From Kibdelosporangium banguiense (GTDB lineage Bacteria; Actinomycetota; Actinomycetes; Mycobacteriales; Pseudonocardiaceae): DNA of 64,000 nt. Shown piece by piece: positions 22,669-32,604 of the stretch. Each line of letters opens with the position of its first letter. Position 1 is the first letter of the stretch. The stretch spans positions 1,687,203-1,751,202 of the forward strand of contig NZ_JAGINW010000001.1 of NCBI RefSeq assembly GCF_017876405.1, written 5' to 3'. A model generated the notes under the pieces. It saw only the letters and a list, made by a program, of their open reading frames with translations, searched no databases and was not told the origin of the DNA. The translations under genes and the position numbers were made by a program.

Positions 22669-24873
22669 CTAGACGTCGGCCGCGAGCCGGGACAGGCAGT
22701 CCGGGAGGTCGCCAGGGTGGATGACGCCGAGGCGCTGGGTGGCGCGGGTCAGCGCCACGTACAGGTCGTTGGCACCACGCGGCGAGTCCGCCAGGATCCT
22801 GGCCGGGTCGACCACCAGGACCGAGTCGAACTCGAGGCCTTTGGCCTGCCACACTGTGAGGATCGAGACCTGGCTTTCCAGGTCCACCTCCGCGGCGGCG
22901 TCGCCGAATCCGGCCGGCACGATCACGCCAAGAGTGCCCTCGCCGATCACGGCCGCCTCCTTGGCGACGAACTCGCCGAGCTGGGCCGGGATGTTCGTCA
23001 CCTTGGCGTGCCAGGGATCCATACCCGAGTCACGGACCGACTGCGGCGCTTCGAGTTCCGGACCGAGCACATCGGCCGCGACCGCCATGATCTCCGACGG
23101 CGTGCGGTAGTTGACGGTCAGTTTCTCCATGCGCCAACGGTCTTCGACGTACGGTTCGAGAACTTGGCTCCAGGACGTCGTTCCAGCCGGGTCGCCGGTC
23201 TGGGCGACGTCACCGACGAGGGTCATGGACCGGCTGGGGCACCGGCGCATCAGCACACGCCACGCCATCGCGGACAGTTCCTGGGCCTCGTCGACGATCA
23301 CGTGACCGAACGTCCATTCACGATCGGTGGACGCGCGCTCGGCGGCCGTGCGGTAGTCGGCGTCCTCATGGCGACCGGCCAGACGGCCGGCGTCGATCAG
23401 GTCGGCCGCCATCAGGATCTCGGGGTCGGCTTCGTCCTGGAGATCGAGGATGTCGAGCACGCCACTGGCGTAGTCGATCTCCTCCTGGCGGCGGCGCGAC
23501 TCGGCAGCCTTGATCGCGGTGTCGTCAATGCCAAGCAGTTCCGCGGCTTCGTCGAGCAGGGCCGCGTCAGCCGGGGTCCAACCACCCGGCTCGCGGTAGA
23601 GCTCAGGGAACTCCGGGGCGACGGTTTCCAGCTTGTCCTTGTCCGCGAACAGATCCTCGAGCAGTTCCTGCGGGGTCAGGGTCGGCCACAGCCAGTCCAG
23701 CGCCTCTTGGACGCCGTCGTCCTCGCTCAGCTCGCGTTTGATGTCGTCGAGGTCGGCCTGGTCGAGCAAGTTGGCCCCGCCCAACGGATCCGCGCCGATC
23801 CGCTCGGCGTACTGCTGGGCCAGCGCGTCCAGGATGATCGGGATGATCAGCGGCTTGGCCTTGTTGTGGACCCGCCGCGACCGGCGCGCGGCGGCACGGG
23901 CCTGGACACACGTCTTCCGGTCGAGTTTGAGGGTCTCGCGTTCGAACTGGATCTCGAGATAGTCCTCGGGAACGCGCTGGCGGTCACGGACCGCGGCGGC
24001 GATCACCTCGGTCATCTCAAGCCGCCCCTTGATCTCCGCCACCGCGACGGACTCGGTGCGATCCGGCGTCACCCCGGGGAACAGCTCCCCGACTGTGGAA
24101 AGGAGAACACCCGTCTCACCAAGAGAAGGAAGAACCTGCCCGATATAACGCAGGAAAGTCGCGTTCGGACCGACGACAAGAACACCGCGCCGGGACAACT
24201 GCTCGCGATACGTGTAAAGAAGAAAAGCCGCCCGGTGCAACGCAACCGCGGTCTTGCCCGTCCCCGGTCCACCTTGGACGACAAGAACGCCGTTGAGACC
24301 CGAACGAATGATCTTGTCCTGCTCGGCCTGAATGGTCTGGACGATATCGTTCATCCGGCCGGTCCGGTTCGCGTTCACCGCCGCGAGCAGAGCAGCCTCA
24401 CCCGTGAGACCTTCATGCCGCTTCGGATCAGCGGCCTCAAGATCAAGCACCTCGTCATCGACCGCGGTGACCTTGCGCATACTCGTGCGAATATGCCGGC
24501 GCCGTTTCACCCCATCAGGCGCAGCAGCGGTCGCGAGATAAAACGGCCGGGCAGCAGGCGCCCGCCAGTCCATCAACAACGGCTCGTAATCATTGTCCTC
24601 ATCAAAGATGCCAATACGGCCGATGTGCTGATGACTGGCATCCTCGAAATCGAGCCGGCCGAAACAAAGCCCGTTCTCCACGGAACCGAACTGAGCCAGC
24701 TGCTGGCTGTACATGGCCGTGGCGGTGTCACGCTCGGTGCGAGCCTGCGGCGTCCCCCCAGTCTCCCGCAACACCTTGGCCAACCGATCGGCCGCCCCAG
24801 CCCGAAGATCGTCGAGACGGCCATAGAGCATCGAAACAACCCGCTGTTCCCGCTCGATTTCCTCGCTTGACAA
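22669..24873 (-). CDS. helD: HelD-family RNA polymerase-associated helicase
   Basis: 734 residues, UvrD-like superfamily 1 ATPase with the HelD layout. An N-terminal coiled-coil arm (EEIEREQRVVSMLYGRLDDL) reaches into the RNA polymerase secondary channel in characterised members. It is followed by FGRLDFED and PLLMDWRAPAARPFY, Walker A QGGPGTGKTAVALHRAAFLL (in parts), a long insertion (about 330-500), Walker B VIVDEAQELSAMAW, and motif IV-VI elements (TLVGDVAQTGD, VNYRTPSEIM, YVALTRATQRLGVI). HelD recycles stalled RNA polymerase, and some actinobacterial class II members protect against rifamycins. TTG start with AAGGAAAG upstream; I see no rifamycin-associated element in the upstream 113 bases. 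Confidence 0.9.
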   Translation of the reverse strand: MSSEEIEREQRVVSMLYGRLDDLRAGAADRLAKVLRETGGTPQARTERDTATAMYSQQLAQFGSVENGLCFGRLDFEDASHQHIGRIGIFDEDNDYEPLLMDWRAPAARPFYLATAAAPDGVKRRRHIRTSMRKVTAVDDEVLDLEAADPKRHEGLTGEAALLAAVNANRTGRMNDIVQTIQAEQDKIIRSGLNGVLVVQGGPGTGKTAVALHRAAFLLYTYREQLSRRGVLVVGPNATFLRYIGQVLPSLGETGVLLSTVGELFPGVTPDRTESVAVAEIKGRLEMTEVIAAAVRDRQRVPEDYLEIQFERETLKLDRKTCVQARAAARRSRRVHNKAKPLIIPIILDALAQQYAERIGADPLGGANLLDQADLDDIKRELSEDDGVQEALDWLWPTLTPQELLEDLFADKDKLETVAPEFPELYREPGGWTPADAALLDEAAELLGIDDTAIKAAESRRRQEEIDYASGVLDILDLQDEADPEILMAADLIDAGRLAGRHEDADYRTAAERASTDREWTFGHVIVDEAQELSAMAWRVLMRRCPSRSMTLVGDVAQTGDPAGTTSWSQVLEPYVEDRWRMEKLTVNYRTPSEIMAVAADVLGPELEAPQSVRDSGMDPWHAKVTNIPAQLGEFVAKEAAVIGEGTLGVIVPAGFGDAAAEVDLESQVSILTVWQAKGLEFDSVLVVDPARILADSPRGANDLYVALTRATQRLGVIHPGDLPDCLSRLAADV

Positions 24874-24923
24874 CCGGCTTTCCTTTCGTTAAAATCGCCG
24901 CAGAAGGCCTATTGCTGGTCGTC

Positions 24924-24953
24924 TTGATATGTGCATTGAACGACTAATATAGC
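24924..24953 (+). promoter_or_regulatory. Putative promoter of the small membrane protein gene
   Basis: TTGATA (24924-24929) and TATAGC (24948-24953) with 18-base spacing in an AT-rich patch; the sequence CTAATATAG overlaps the -10. It points toward the gene at 24987. Confidence 0.35.
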
Positions 24954-24986
24954 AAATTTTTCAGGCATCTCGCCTAGGCTGGTTTC

Positions 24987-25304
24987 ATGGATGATGAGGG
25001 GCCGTCTCCCAACACAGGTGTAGCTCGGCTGATCGTCCTGCTGTGCGCGTTCGGCCTGGCCACAGTCGGCGCCTTCATGGCCTTCTTCGCGACCGACGTG
25101 CTCGCCCTCATCCTCGACCACACAAGCCGGCCCAGCACCGGCGCGCTGATCCTGTGCGCCCTCGTCCCGATCTTGGCCGCAGTCGGCGCAGCCGTGGTTT
25201 CGGTCCGGGTTCGCAGCGGAGCCAGAGTCCTGGCCTTGGGGTGCGGAACCTTGCTGCTGGGCGGAATCTTGACTGTCGGGCTGATGCTGGTTATCGCCGC
25301 TTGA
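24987..25304 (+). CDS. Small three-helix membrane protein
   Basis: 105 residues, mostly hydrophobic, with three or four predicted helices (about 13-34, 36-46, 52-72 and 80-104) and a short acidic cytoplasmic N-terminus (MDDEGPSP). Codon use and third-position GC are normal for this genome. No family recognised. It stands alone between helD (divergent) and groEL (convergent). Confidence 0.55.
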   Translation: MDDEGPSPNTGVARLIVLLCAFGLATVGAFMAFFATDVLALILDHTSRPSTGALILCALVPILAAVGAAVVSVRVRSGARVLALGCGTLLLGGILTVGLMLVIAA

Positions 25305-25350
25305 CATCAACCAAGCGCCCAGCCATAGGACTGCAAAACAAAAAACCAGG

Positions 25351-25393
25351 CAAAAACCGCACCCTCAGAGGAAGAAATCCTCTGAGGGTGCGG
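25351..25393 (-). terminator. Rho-independent terminator of groEL
   Basis: Perfect 16-bp arms (25357-25372 and 25378-25393) with an AGAAA loop. On the minus strand the stem is followed by TTTTTG and then further T-runs. It begins 33 bases after the groEL stop and is the clearest intrinsic terminator in the window. Confidence 0.92.
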
Positions 25394-25425
25394 TGTTCAG
25401 CTGCGTTCTTACCGGGACTGCTGGA

Positions 25426-27214
<1,789 letters not shown>

Positions 27215-27222
27215 CCACGTGT

Positions 27223-27249
27223 TTAGCACTCACCCTCGTCGAGTGCAAG
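27223..27249 (-). promoter_or_regulatory. CIRCE element 2 (HrcA operator)
   Basis: TTAGCACTC-N9-GAGTGCAAG: left arm perfect, right arm differing at two positions. Starts eight bases beyond element 1, so the two centres are 35 bp apart. Tandem operators are common on actinobacterial groEL2. Confidence 0.85.
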
Positions 27250-27258
27250 AAGACCAGC

Positions 27259-28506
27259 TCAGCCGCCACTCGGCAGAACCGTGATGTTCGGCGGGAGCGT
27301 CTTGCGGGTGCTGCTGGTGGTCGGCTTGGCCGGTTTGCTGGAAGCACCCGGCTCACCGCCGACCGGGATCTGCGGCCCGGTGGTGGTCTGCTGCTGGTTG
27401 CCGCCGTCGCCGTCGCCGGACAGGAAGATGATCGCCGCGACGATGGCCGCGATCGCGATCAGCCCGACCAGGACCGGCACCAGCCAGCGTTTGCTGCTCT
27501 TGTCCGAGGTGAACGCACTCGACCCGACCGGCACCGGCGGCCGCAGCCGGACGAACTCTCCCGGGCCGGGCGGTTGCGGCTGAGGCGGACGCTGAGGCTG
27601 CTGGGGTGGCGGCTGAGGGGCGCGGTAAACGGGCGGTTGCGGCTGCCCGGCGGGCCGGGGCGCCTCCCGGCGAGGAGCCTGCGCAAGCGCTTGGCGCGCC
27701 GCGGCGATCAGCGCCTTGCAGTCGATGTAGCGGATCTTCGGGTCCTTCGACATGCCGCGCCGAATCACCTCATCGATACCTCCCGGCAACGCCACCAGAC
27801 CGGTGACCGCGGGCGGTTCGAGGTTGAGATGCCCCTGGATGACTTCCGGCACCTTGCCCTGGAACGGCGGCCTGCCGGTCAGGCATGCGAACAGCACGCA
27901 TGCGAGCGAGTAGGCGTCCGTACGCGCGTCGACCGGCTCGCCGCGCAGGTGCTCAGGCGCCGCGTATGTCGGCGAGCCAAGGAAGTCACCGCTGCGGGTC
28001 CGGTGCCCGGTGGCGCCGCGCCTGGTCAGACCGAAGTCGGCCAGGTAGACGTGCTCGGTCGACGTCTCCCGGCTGGTGACGAGCACGTTCGCCGGCTTCA
28101 CGTCCAGGTGCACGAGACCGCGCTCGTGCAGTGTGTCGAGAGCCTCAGCGACCTGCCCGAGCAGTGCGAGCGTGCGTTCGACCGCCAGCGGGCCGTCGGA
28201 GATCAGGCTGGCCAGATCGGAGCCGTCCACCAGCCGCATGGCGATGTACAGCAGGCCGTCGACCTCGCCGAAGTCGTACAGCGGGACCACGTTGGCGTGA
28301 TCGATCGCGGAGGTGTTTCTGGCCTCGTCGACGAACCGCTCCCGGAACTCGGCGTCCTCGCCGAGGTGCTCGCCGATGACCTTGAGGGCCACCTTCCGGC
28401 CCAGCCGGACGTCGGTGGCCTTGTACATCACGCTCATGCCGCCGCGGCCGAGCACACCGTCGATTCGGTAATGCCCTAGGCGACGCCCGGTGAGGTCCTC
28501 CGACAC
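27259..28506 (-). CDS. Membrane-anchored Ser/Thr protein kinase (PknB-like, HLD catalytic loop)
   Basis: 415 residues. Kinase domain about 12-265: Gly loop GRGGMS (20-25), catalytic Lys42 (VALKV), catalytic loop HLDVKPAN (133-140) with Asp135, DFG 157-159 and APE (AAPEHL). The usual HRD arginine is replaced by Leu134. A Pro/Gln-rich linker follows (PQPPPQQPQRPPQPQPPGPG, about 285-310), then one transmembrane helix (near 325-350) and a short Ser/Thr-rich extracytoplasmic tail without PASTA repeats. The GTG start has a weak ribosome site; a TTG at 28530 is possible. It ends ten bases before the second CIRCE element, just upstream of groEL on the same strand. Confidence 0.88.
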   Translation of the reverse strand: MSEDLTGRRLGHYRIDGVLGRGGMSVMYKATDVRLGRKVALKVIGEHLGEDAEFRERFVDEARNTSAIDHANVVPLYDFGEVDGLLYIAMRLVDGSDLASLISDGPLAVERTLALLGQVAEALDTLHERGLVHLDVKPANVLVTSRETSTEHVYLADFGLTRRGATGHRTRSGDFLGSPTYAAPEHLRGEPVDARTDAYSLACVLFACLTGRPPFQGKVPEVIQGHLNLEPPAVTGLVALPGGIDEVIRRGMSKDPKIRYIDCKALIAAARQALAQAPRREAPRPAGQPQPPVYRAPQPPPQQPQRPPQPQPPGPGEFVRLRPPVPVGSSAFTSDKSSKRWLVPVLVGLIAIAAIVAAIIFLSGDGDGGNQQQTTTGPQIPVGGEPGASSKPAKPTTSSTRKTLPPNITVLPSGG

Positions 28507-28561
28507 GCAGCGCAGCCTAACGTCCGCCAACTGGCCCGCGCGGCCGGTTGGGGATAACGAC

Positions 28562-29194
28562 TCAGGTCAGTGCCGCACTCATGGCTTGCGGCTTGCGTGT
28601 CTGGGTGAGGATCTGAGCTGGGCCGGCGAAGTCGAGCAACAGTCCCTCGCCCGTCCGGATGGACTGGTGCAGCGACTGGCTGACCGCGCGCAGCCGCGTC
28701 TGGGCCGTGTCGGTGTAAGCGACCACACATCCGGGCGCGACCGTGATCGCGGCGCCGGCGTCGAGATTGACCACGTCAAGTGCGCCACATGAGGTCAAGA
28801 CCACAGAGCCCTGCCCCGAGACGTGTTCGAGGAAGCCCTGCTCGGCACCGAACATCGGCCGGAAGCCGGGCCAGTTCGGGTCCTGGTAGATCGTGCTCGA
28901 CGCGGCCAGCCAGCTGCCCCGGGTCACGCACCAGCCGGACATGCCCTCCAGCTCGAGCGTGTAGACCTCCCCCGGCAACGCGGGCGCCACGTCGACCCAG
29001 CCGCCTTCGGCGGGTGCGGTGAACAACGTCGGATGTGCCTTGCGACCTCGGGCGCCACCTCGTGGCCGGACCTCGATGAGCACGCCGTAGCTCGCCGAGA
29101 GCATCGCGTCGTAGTCGGCCAGAACGGCCTCACCAGGCGCCAGCATCAGCCTCGCGACACCGAACGCAGGGGTGTGACGGGTTCGAACCTGCAA
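28562..29194 (-). CDS. AIM24 family protein
   Basis: 210 residues with the AIM24/TIGR00266 beta-helix pattern. The N-terminus MQVRTRHTPAFGVARLMLAP is typical, later PLFTAPAEGGWVDVAPALPG-like and FLEHVSGQGSVVLTSCG follow (about 75-140). Bacterial AIM24 proteins are uncharacterised; the yeast namesake supports mitochondrial membrane organisation. I chose TTG 29194 since GGAGGGG lies four to five bases before it and the product then begins as its relatives do; an upstream ATG at 29293 would add 33 poorly coding residues. It is divergent from moeA. Confidence 0.8.
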   Translation of the reverse strand: MQVRTRHTPAFGVARLMLAPGEAVLADYDAMLSASYGVLIEVRPRGGARGRKAHPTLFTAPAEGGWVDVAPALPGEVYTLELEGMSGWCVTRGSWLAASSTIYQDPNWPGFRPMFGAEQGFLEHVSGQGSVVLTSCGALDVVNLDAGAAITVAPGCVVAYTDTAQTRLRAVSQSLHQSIRTGEGLLLDFAGPAQILTQTRKPQAMSAALT

Positions 29195-29282
29195 CGTTCC
29201 CCTCCGTGATCGCGCCGTGCGTCGCGGTGCAGTCTCCCATGCTGCGATGTTCTGGCTCGGCGGCACGAGGCAGGATGCATGC

Positions 29283-30503
29283 GTGCCGAACACAACGACG
29301 AGACTTCGCAGCGTCGATTCCTACCGGGCGACCGTTTCCGCGCTGGTAGGCGACCTGCCTATCGAGCACCTGCCGGTGCCGGACTGCCTTGGCCTGGTGC
29401 TCGCCGAGGATGTAACGGCTCCCATAGCGCTGCCACCGTTCGACAACTCCGCGATGGACGGCTACGCCGTACGTTCCGTCGACGTCGTCGGTGCGAGCGA
29501 GGAAAACCCCGTCAAACTGCCCGTCCCGGAGGACATCCCCGCGGGACGCACGGACGTCGTGCCGCTGCTGCCGGGTACGGCACACCGCATCATGACTGGC
29601 GCACCTTTGCCGCCTGGCGCCGATTCGATCGTTCAGGTCGAGCTGACGGATTCAGGTGTCGAACAAGTCCGTGTATTCGCCGCGGTGCCCATCGGAACGC
29701 ATCTGCGGCGGACCGGTGAGGACGTCCGCGAGGGCGCGACCGTACTCACGGCGGGAACCGTGCTCGGGCCCCCGCAGCTGGGCTTCCTGGCCGCGCTCGG
29801 CATCCCGCGCCTGCCTGTCCGGCGACGGCCGCGAGTGCTGATCCTCTCGACCGGCACTGAGCTCGTCGAGCCCGGAAAGCCGCTGGCCCATGGCCAGATC
29901 TACGAGTCCAACAGCGTGCATATCGCCGCGGCCGTGCAGGAGATCGGCGGCGTCGCACACGTCCTGCGTTCCGTCCCGGACGACACCGACGCGCTGTACG
30001 AGACGCTCGAGCCGCATCTGAAGGAGCACGACCTGCTCATCACGACCGGCGGTGTGAGCGCAGGCGCGTACGAGGTCGTCAAGGACGCTCTTACCGGTGA
30101 AGGCGTCGAGTTCGTCAGGGTTGCCGTGCAACCAGGCGGACCGCAGGGCTTCGGTACATATCGCGGGTTGCCCGTGCTCACATTGCCCGGCAACCCGGTG
30201 AGCGCGGCCCTGTCGTTCGAGCTGTTCGTGCGGCCCGCACTGCTCGCTGCCCTCGGCAACCCGCAGATCGACCGTCGGCGCCAGCGCGCGACAGCAAGCA
30301 GCTCGATGAAGTCGCCAGCTGGACGGCGGCAGTACCGGCGCGGCTACTACGACGCGGGCACCGTCCAGGCCGTGCCCGTCGGCGGTCCAGGGTCACACCT
30401 GCTGGCGGCGTTCGCCCAGTCCAACTGCCTGATCGAGATCCCGGAGGACGTCACCGAGGTCCCTGAGGGCGGCGAGGTCGATCTGGTCATGCTCATACCG
30501 TGA
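29283..30503 (+). CDS. moeA: Molybdopterin molybdotransferase MoeA
   Basis: 406 residues. MoeA inserts molybdate into adenylylated molybdopterin in the last common step of Mo-cofactor synthesis. Motifs: PPFDNSAMDGYAVRS (about 48-62), the MoCF domain with VLILSTGTELVEPG, and TTGGVSAGAYEV; GNPVSA near the end of the domain is typical. GTG start with AGGA seven bases upstream. It is consistent with the molybdenum hydroxylase operon elsewhere in the window, but its neighbours match the mycobacterial moeA2-psd-pssA block, so the placement is ancestral rather than functional. Confidence 0.93.
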   Translation: MPNTTTRLRSVDSYRATVSALVGDLPIEHLPVPDCLGLVLAEDVTAPIALPPFDNSAMDGYAVRSVDVVGASEENPVKLPVPEDIPAGRTDVVPLLPGTAHRIMTGAPLPPGADSIVQVELTDSGVEQVRVFAAVPIGTHLRRTGEDVREGATVLTAGTVLGPPQLGFLAALGIPRLPVRRRPRVLILSTGTELVEPGKPLAHGQIYESNSVHIAAAVQEIGGVAHVLRSVPDDTDALYETLEPHLKEHDLLITTGGVSAGAYEVVKDALTGEGVEFVRVAVQPGGPQGFGTYRGLPVLTLPGNPVSAALSFELFVRPALLAALGNPQIDRRRQRATASSSMKSPAGRRQYRRGYYDAGTVQAVPVGGPGSHLLAAFAQSNCLIEIPEDVTEVPEGGEVDLVMLIP

Positions 30504-30586
30504 CCTGATGCATACACAGCGCCATTGATCCTACCTTTGCCCCCGCCTAAACTGCGAGAACAGCACATTCACGTGGTGGAGCCGAT

Positions 30587-30625
30587 AGGTGCCGATGCAT
30601 CGTGTCGGGGGATGCATCGGCACCT
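30587..30625. terminator. Strong hairpin between moeA and psd
   Basis: Perfect 15-bp arms (30587-30601 and 30611-30625, core GCCGATGCATC) with a 9-nt loop, 84 bases after the moeA stop and 65 bases before psd. No U-tract. It may end moeA transcription or act as a leader attenuator for psd-pssA. Confidence 0.6.
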
Positions 30626-30690
30626 GCCCCGGCCGGTCGGGCAGACTTGGTCGCACGCATCGCCCGTCGTGGATCCAAGAAAAGGCCGCA

Positions 30691-31389
30691 GTGACTTCTT
30701 CCCCTGATCGTCCCGTCGCACACTTTGTCGAGCTGGCGCGTGGAATCGTGCCGCCCATGAACCCGGCCGGCCGGCCGTTCGTCGTGGCGGCGGTGGCGTT
30801 GACGCTCGTACTTCGCCGGATCTACCGGCCGCTCGGCGTGGTCGGCGCGTTGCTCACCGGGTGGACAGCCTGGTTCTTCCGCGAGCCGAAGCGGGTCACC
30901 CCAACCCGCGCGGGTGTCGTGGTGGCGCCGGCTGACGGGACGGTCTCGACAGTGGCCGAAGTCATGCCGCCGCCCGAGCTGGAGCTGGGTGACACGCCGA
31001 TGCTGCGGGTCAGCGTGTTCCTGTCGGTGTTCGACGTGCACGTGCAGCGCAACCCGGTCGCGGGCGAGGTGGCCCGCAAGATCTACCACCCGGGCAAGTT
31101 CCTGTCGGCCGATCTGGACAAGGCCAGCGAGGAGAACGAGCGCAACACCGTCCTGCTGCGCACCGCCGAGGGCCACCAGATCGTCGTGGTGCAGATCGCC
31201 GGGCTGGTGGCCCGCCGGATCGTCTGCCACATCGACGAGGGTGACAAGGTCGAAGCGGGCGCTACATACGGCTTGATCCGGTTCGGTTCCCGAGTGGACA
31301 CTTACCTGCCGCTGGGCGGCCGGGTTCTCGTCGAGCCGGGCCAGAAGACGATTGGCGGCGAGACCGTCCTCGCCGAACTGGGAGGCTGA
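30691..31389 (+). CDS. psd: Phosphatidylserine decarboxylase proenzyme
   Basis: 232 residues, the short (archaeal/actinobacterial PSD-A) form. It makes phosphatidylethanolamine from phosphatidylserine at the membrane. The self-cleavage site is Gly-Ser in LIRFGSRVD (about 183-191), where the Ser becomes the pyruvoyl group of the alpha chain. FDVHVQRNPVAG carries the conserved catalytic His. Two N-terminal hydrophobic segments (about 25-52) anchor it. GTG start (MTSSPDRPVAHF) preceded by AAAGG; the longer frame to 30589 reads through the hairpin. GGAGG for the next gene lies within its end. Confidence 0.93.
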   Translation: MTSSPDRPVAHFVELARGIVPPMNPAGRPFVVAAVALTLVLRRIYRPLGVVGALLTGWTAWFFREPKRVTPTRAGVVVAPADGTVSTVAEVMPPPELELGDTPMLRVSVFLSVFDVHVQRNPVAGEVARKIYHPGKFLSADLDKASEENERNTVLLRTAEGHQIVVVQIAGLVARRIVCHIDEGDKVEAGATYGLIRFGSRVDTYLPLGGRVLVEPGQKTIGGETVLAELGG

Positions 31390-31393
31390 AGCC

Positions 31394-32410
31394 ATGGCGG
31401 CTCGCACCGCCCCTGGAGTCCGGCTACTACCCAACGCCATCACCGTGCTCGCGATGTGCGCGGGCCTTTCCGCCGTGCAGTTCGCGCTGCACGACAACTA
31501 CCGGGCTGTGCTCGCGTCGATCTTCGCCGCGGCCATTCTGGACAGTCTCGACGGCCGGATCGCACGGCTCTTGGACGCGACAAGCAAGCTGGGCGCCGAG
31601 CTCGACTCGTTGTCCGACGCGATCGCGTTCGGCGTCGCGCCCGCGCTTGTGCTGTACCAATGGAAGCTCGGCGAGGAGAACAACCGGCTCGGCTGGATCT
31701 TCGCGCTGGTGTTCGCCGTCTGCATGATCCTCCGGCTGGCTCGGTTCAACACCTTGCTCGACGACACCAACCAGCCGCCGTACGCCAAGGAGTTCTTCGT
31801 CGGTGTGCCCGCACCGGCCGGCGGCATGCTCGCGTTGCTGCCCGTGGTGATCTGGCTGGAGTTCGAGGCCGAGGGCTGGTGGACCAACCAGATCGTCGTG
31901 ATGGTCTGGACCGTGGCGGTGGCCGCGCTGCTGGTCAGCCGGATCCCGACGCTGTCGGTGAAGACCGTCCGGGTGCCGCCGCGCATGGTGGTCCCGCTGC
32001 TGGTCGGCGTGACTCTGCTGGCCGCGGCCGTGGTCACGTACCCGGTCGCGGCTCTGGGCATCTTCCTGATCGTCTACCTGCTGCACATCCCGTACGCCGT
32101 GCGCCGCAAGCACTGGCTGGCCAACCACCCCGAGGCCTGGGACGTGCCACCGCGGGAGCGCCGCGCGATCCGCAGCCAGACCCGCCGGCTGGGTATTCGC
32201 CCTCCGCAACTGCGTCGCCGGGTGGCCGGCGTGGCCAGGCGAGTCAGGCTGAGCAGGCGTTCGGACGAGAACGAACCGATGCACGCGGGTTGGCAGTCGT
32301 ACCTGCCGCCGGAGCAGCACCCGCGCGTGATCGGTCCGCTGCCTAAGCGCCGCAGTTGGCGCCGGATCGGATTGCGCCGCAATCCGCGGCCCCCACGCTC
32401 AGATAGATAA
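31394..32410 (+). CDS. pssA: CDP-diacylglycerol-serine O-phosphatidyltransferase
   Basis: 338 residues with several membrane helices. It makes phosphatidylserine from CDP-diacylglycerol and serine, the substrate of the preceding Psd. The CDP-alcohol phosphatidyltransferase motif DG-x2-AR-x8-G-x3-D-x3-D is present as SLDGRIARLLDATSK then GAELDSLSD. After the usual core (about 245 residues) there is a basic, Arg-rich C-terminal tail of about 80 residues (LRRRVAGVARRVRLSRRS), likely cytoplasmic. The ATG lies five bases after the psd stop, with GGAGG inside the psd end. Confidence 0.93.
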   Translation: MAARTAPGVRLLPNAITVLAMCAGLSAVQFALHDNYRAVLASIFAAAILDSLDGRIARLLDATSKLGAELDSLSDAIAFGVAPALVLYQWKLGEENNRLGWIFALVFAVCMILRLARFNTLLDDTNQPPYAKEFFVGVPAPAGGMLALLPVVIWLEFEAEGWWTNQIVVMVWTVAVAALLVSRIPTLSVKTVRVPPRMVVPLLVGVTLLAAAVVTYPVAALGIFLIVYLLHIPYAVRRKHWLANHPEAWDVPPRERRAIRSQTRRLGIRPPQLRRRVAGVARRVRLSRRSDENEPMHAGWQSYLPPEQHPRVIGPLPKRRSWRRIGLRRNPRPPRSDR

Positions 32411-32503
32411 CAGTGCCGATTGTCCTCGCTCCGCTCGGACGGGCTTGGTCGCCAAAGCCGGCCATTTCCACCCCGCCCCACGCAACCGGCTTCTTCGCTC
32501 GGG

Positions 32504-32537
32504 GCCCGGCATCGCCGGGGCTGGGGCGATGCCGGGC
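32504..32537 (+). terminator. Hairpin after pssA
   Basis: Perfect 13-bp arms GCCCGGCATCGCC / GGCGATGCCGGGC with an 8-nt loop, 94 bases after the pssA stop. Confidence 0.6.
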
Positions 32538-32604
32538 GTGTTGCGTGGCGTAAACGACCGGCGCGACCAAGCCAGCCGCGCGCGTGAAGCCGTAAGCTGC
32601 GCGC

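Noticed and set aside
22717..24870. 717-residue plus-strand frame opposite helD
   Set aside because: Antisense shadow of helD; no ribosome site or family pattern.
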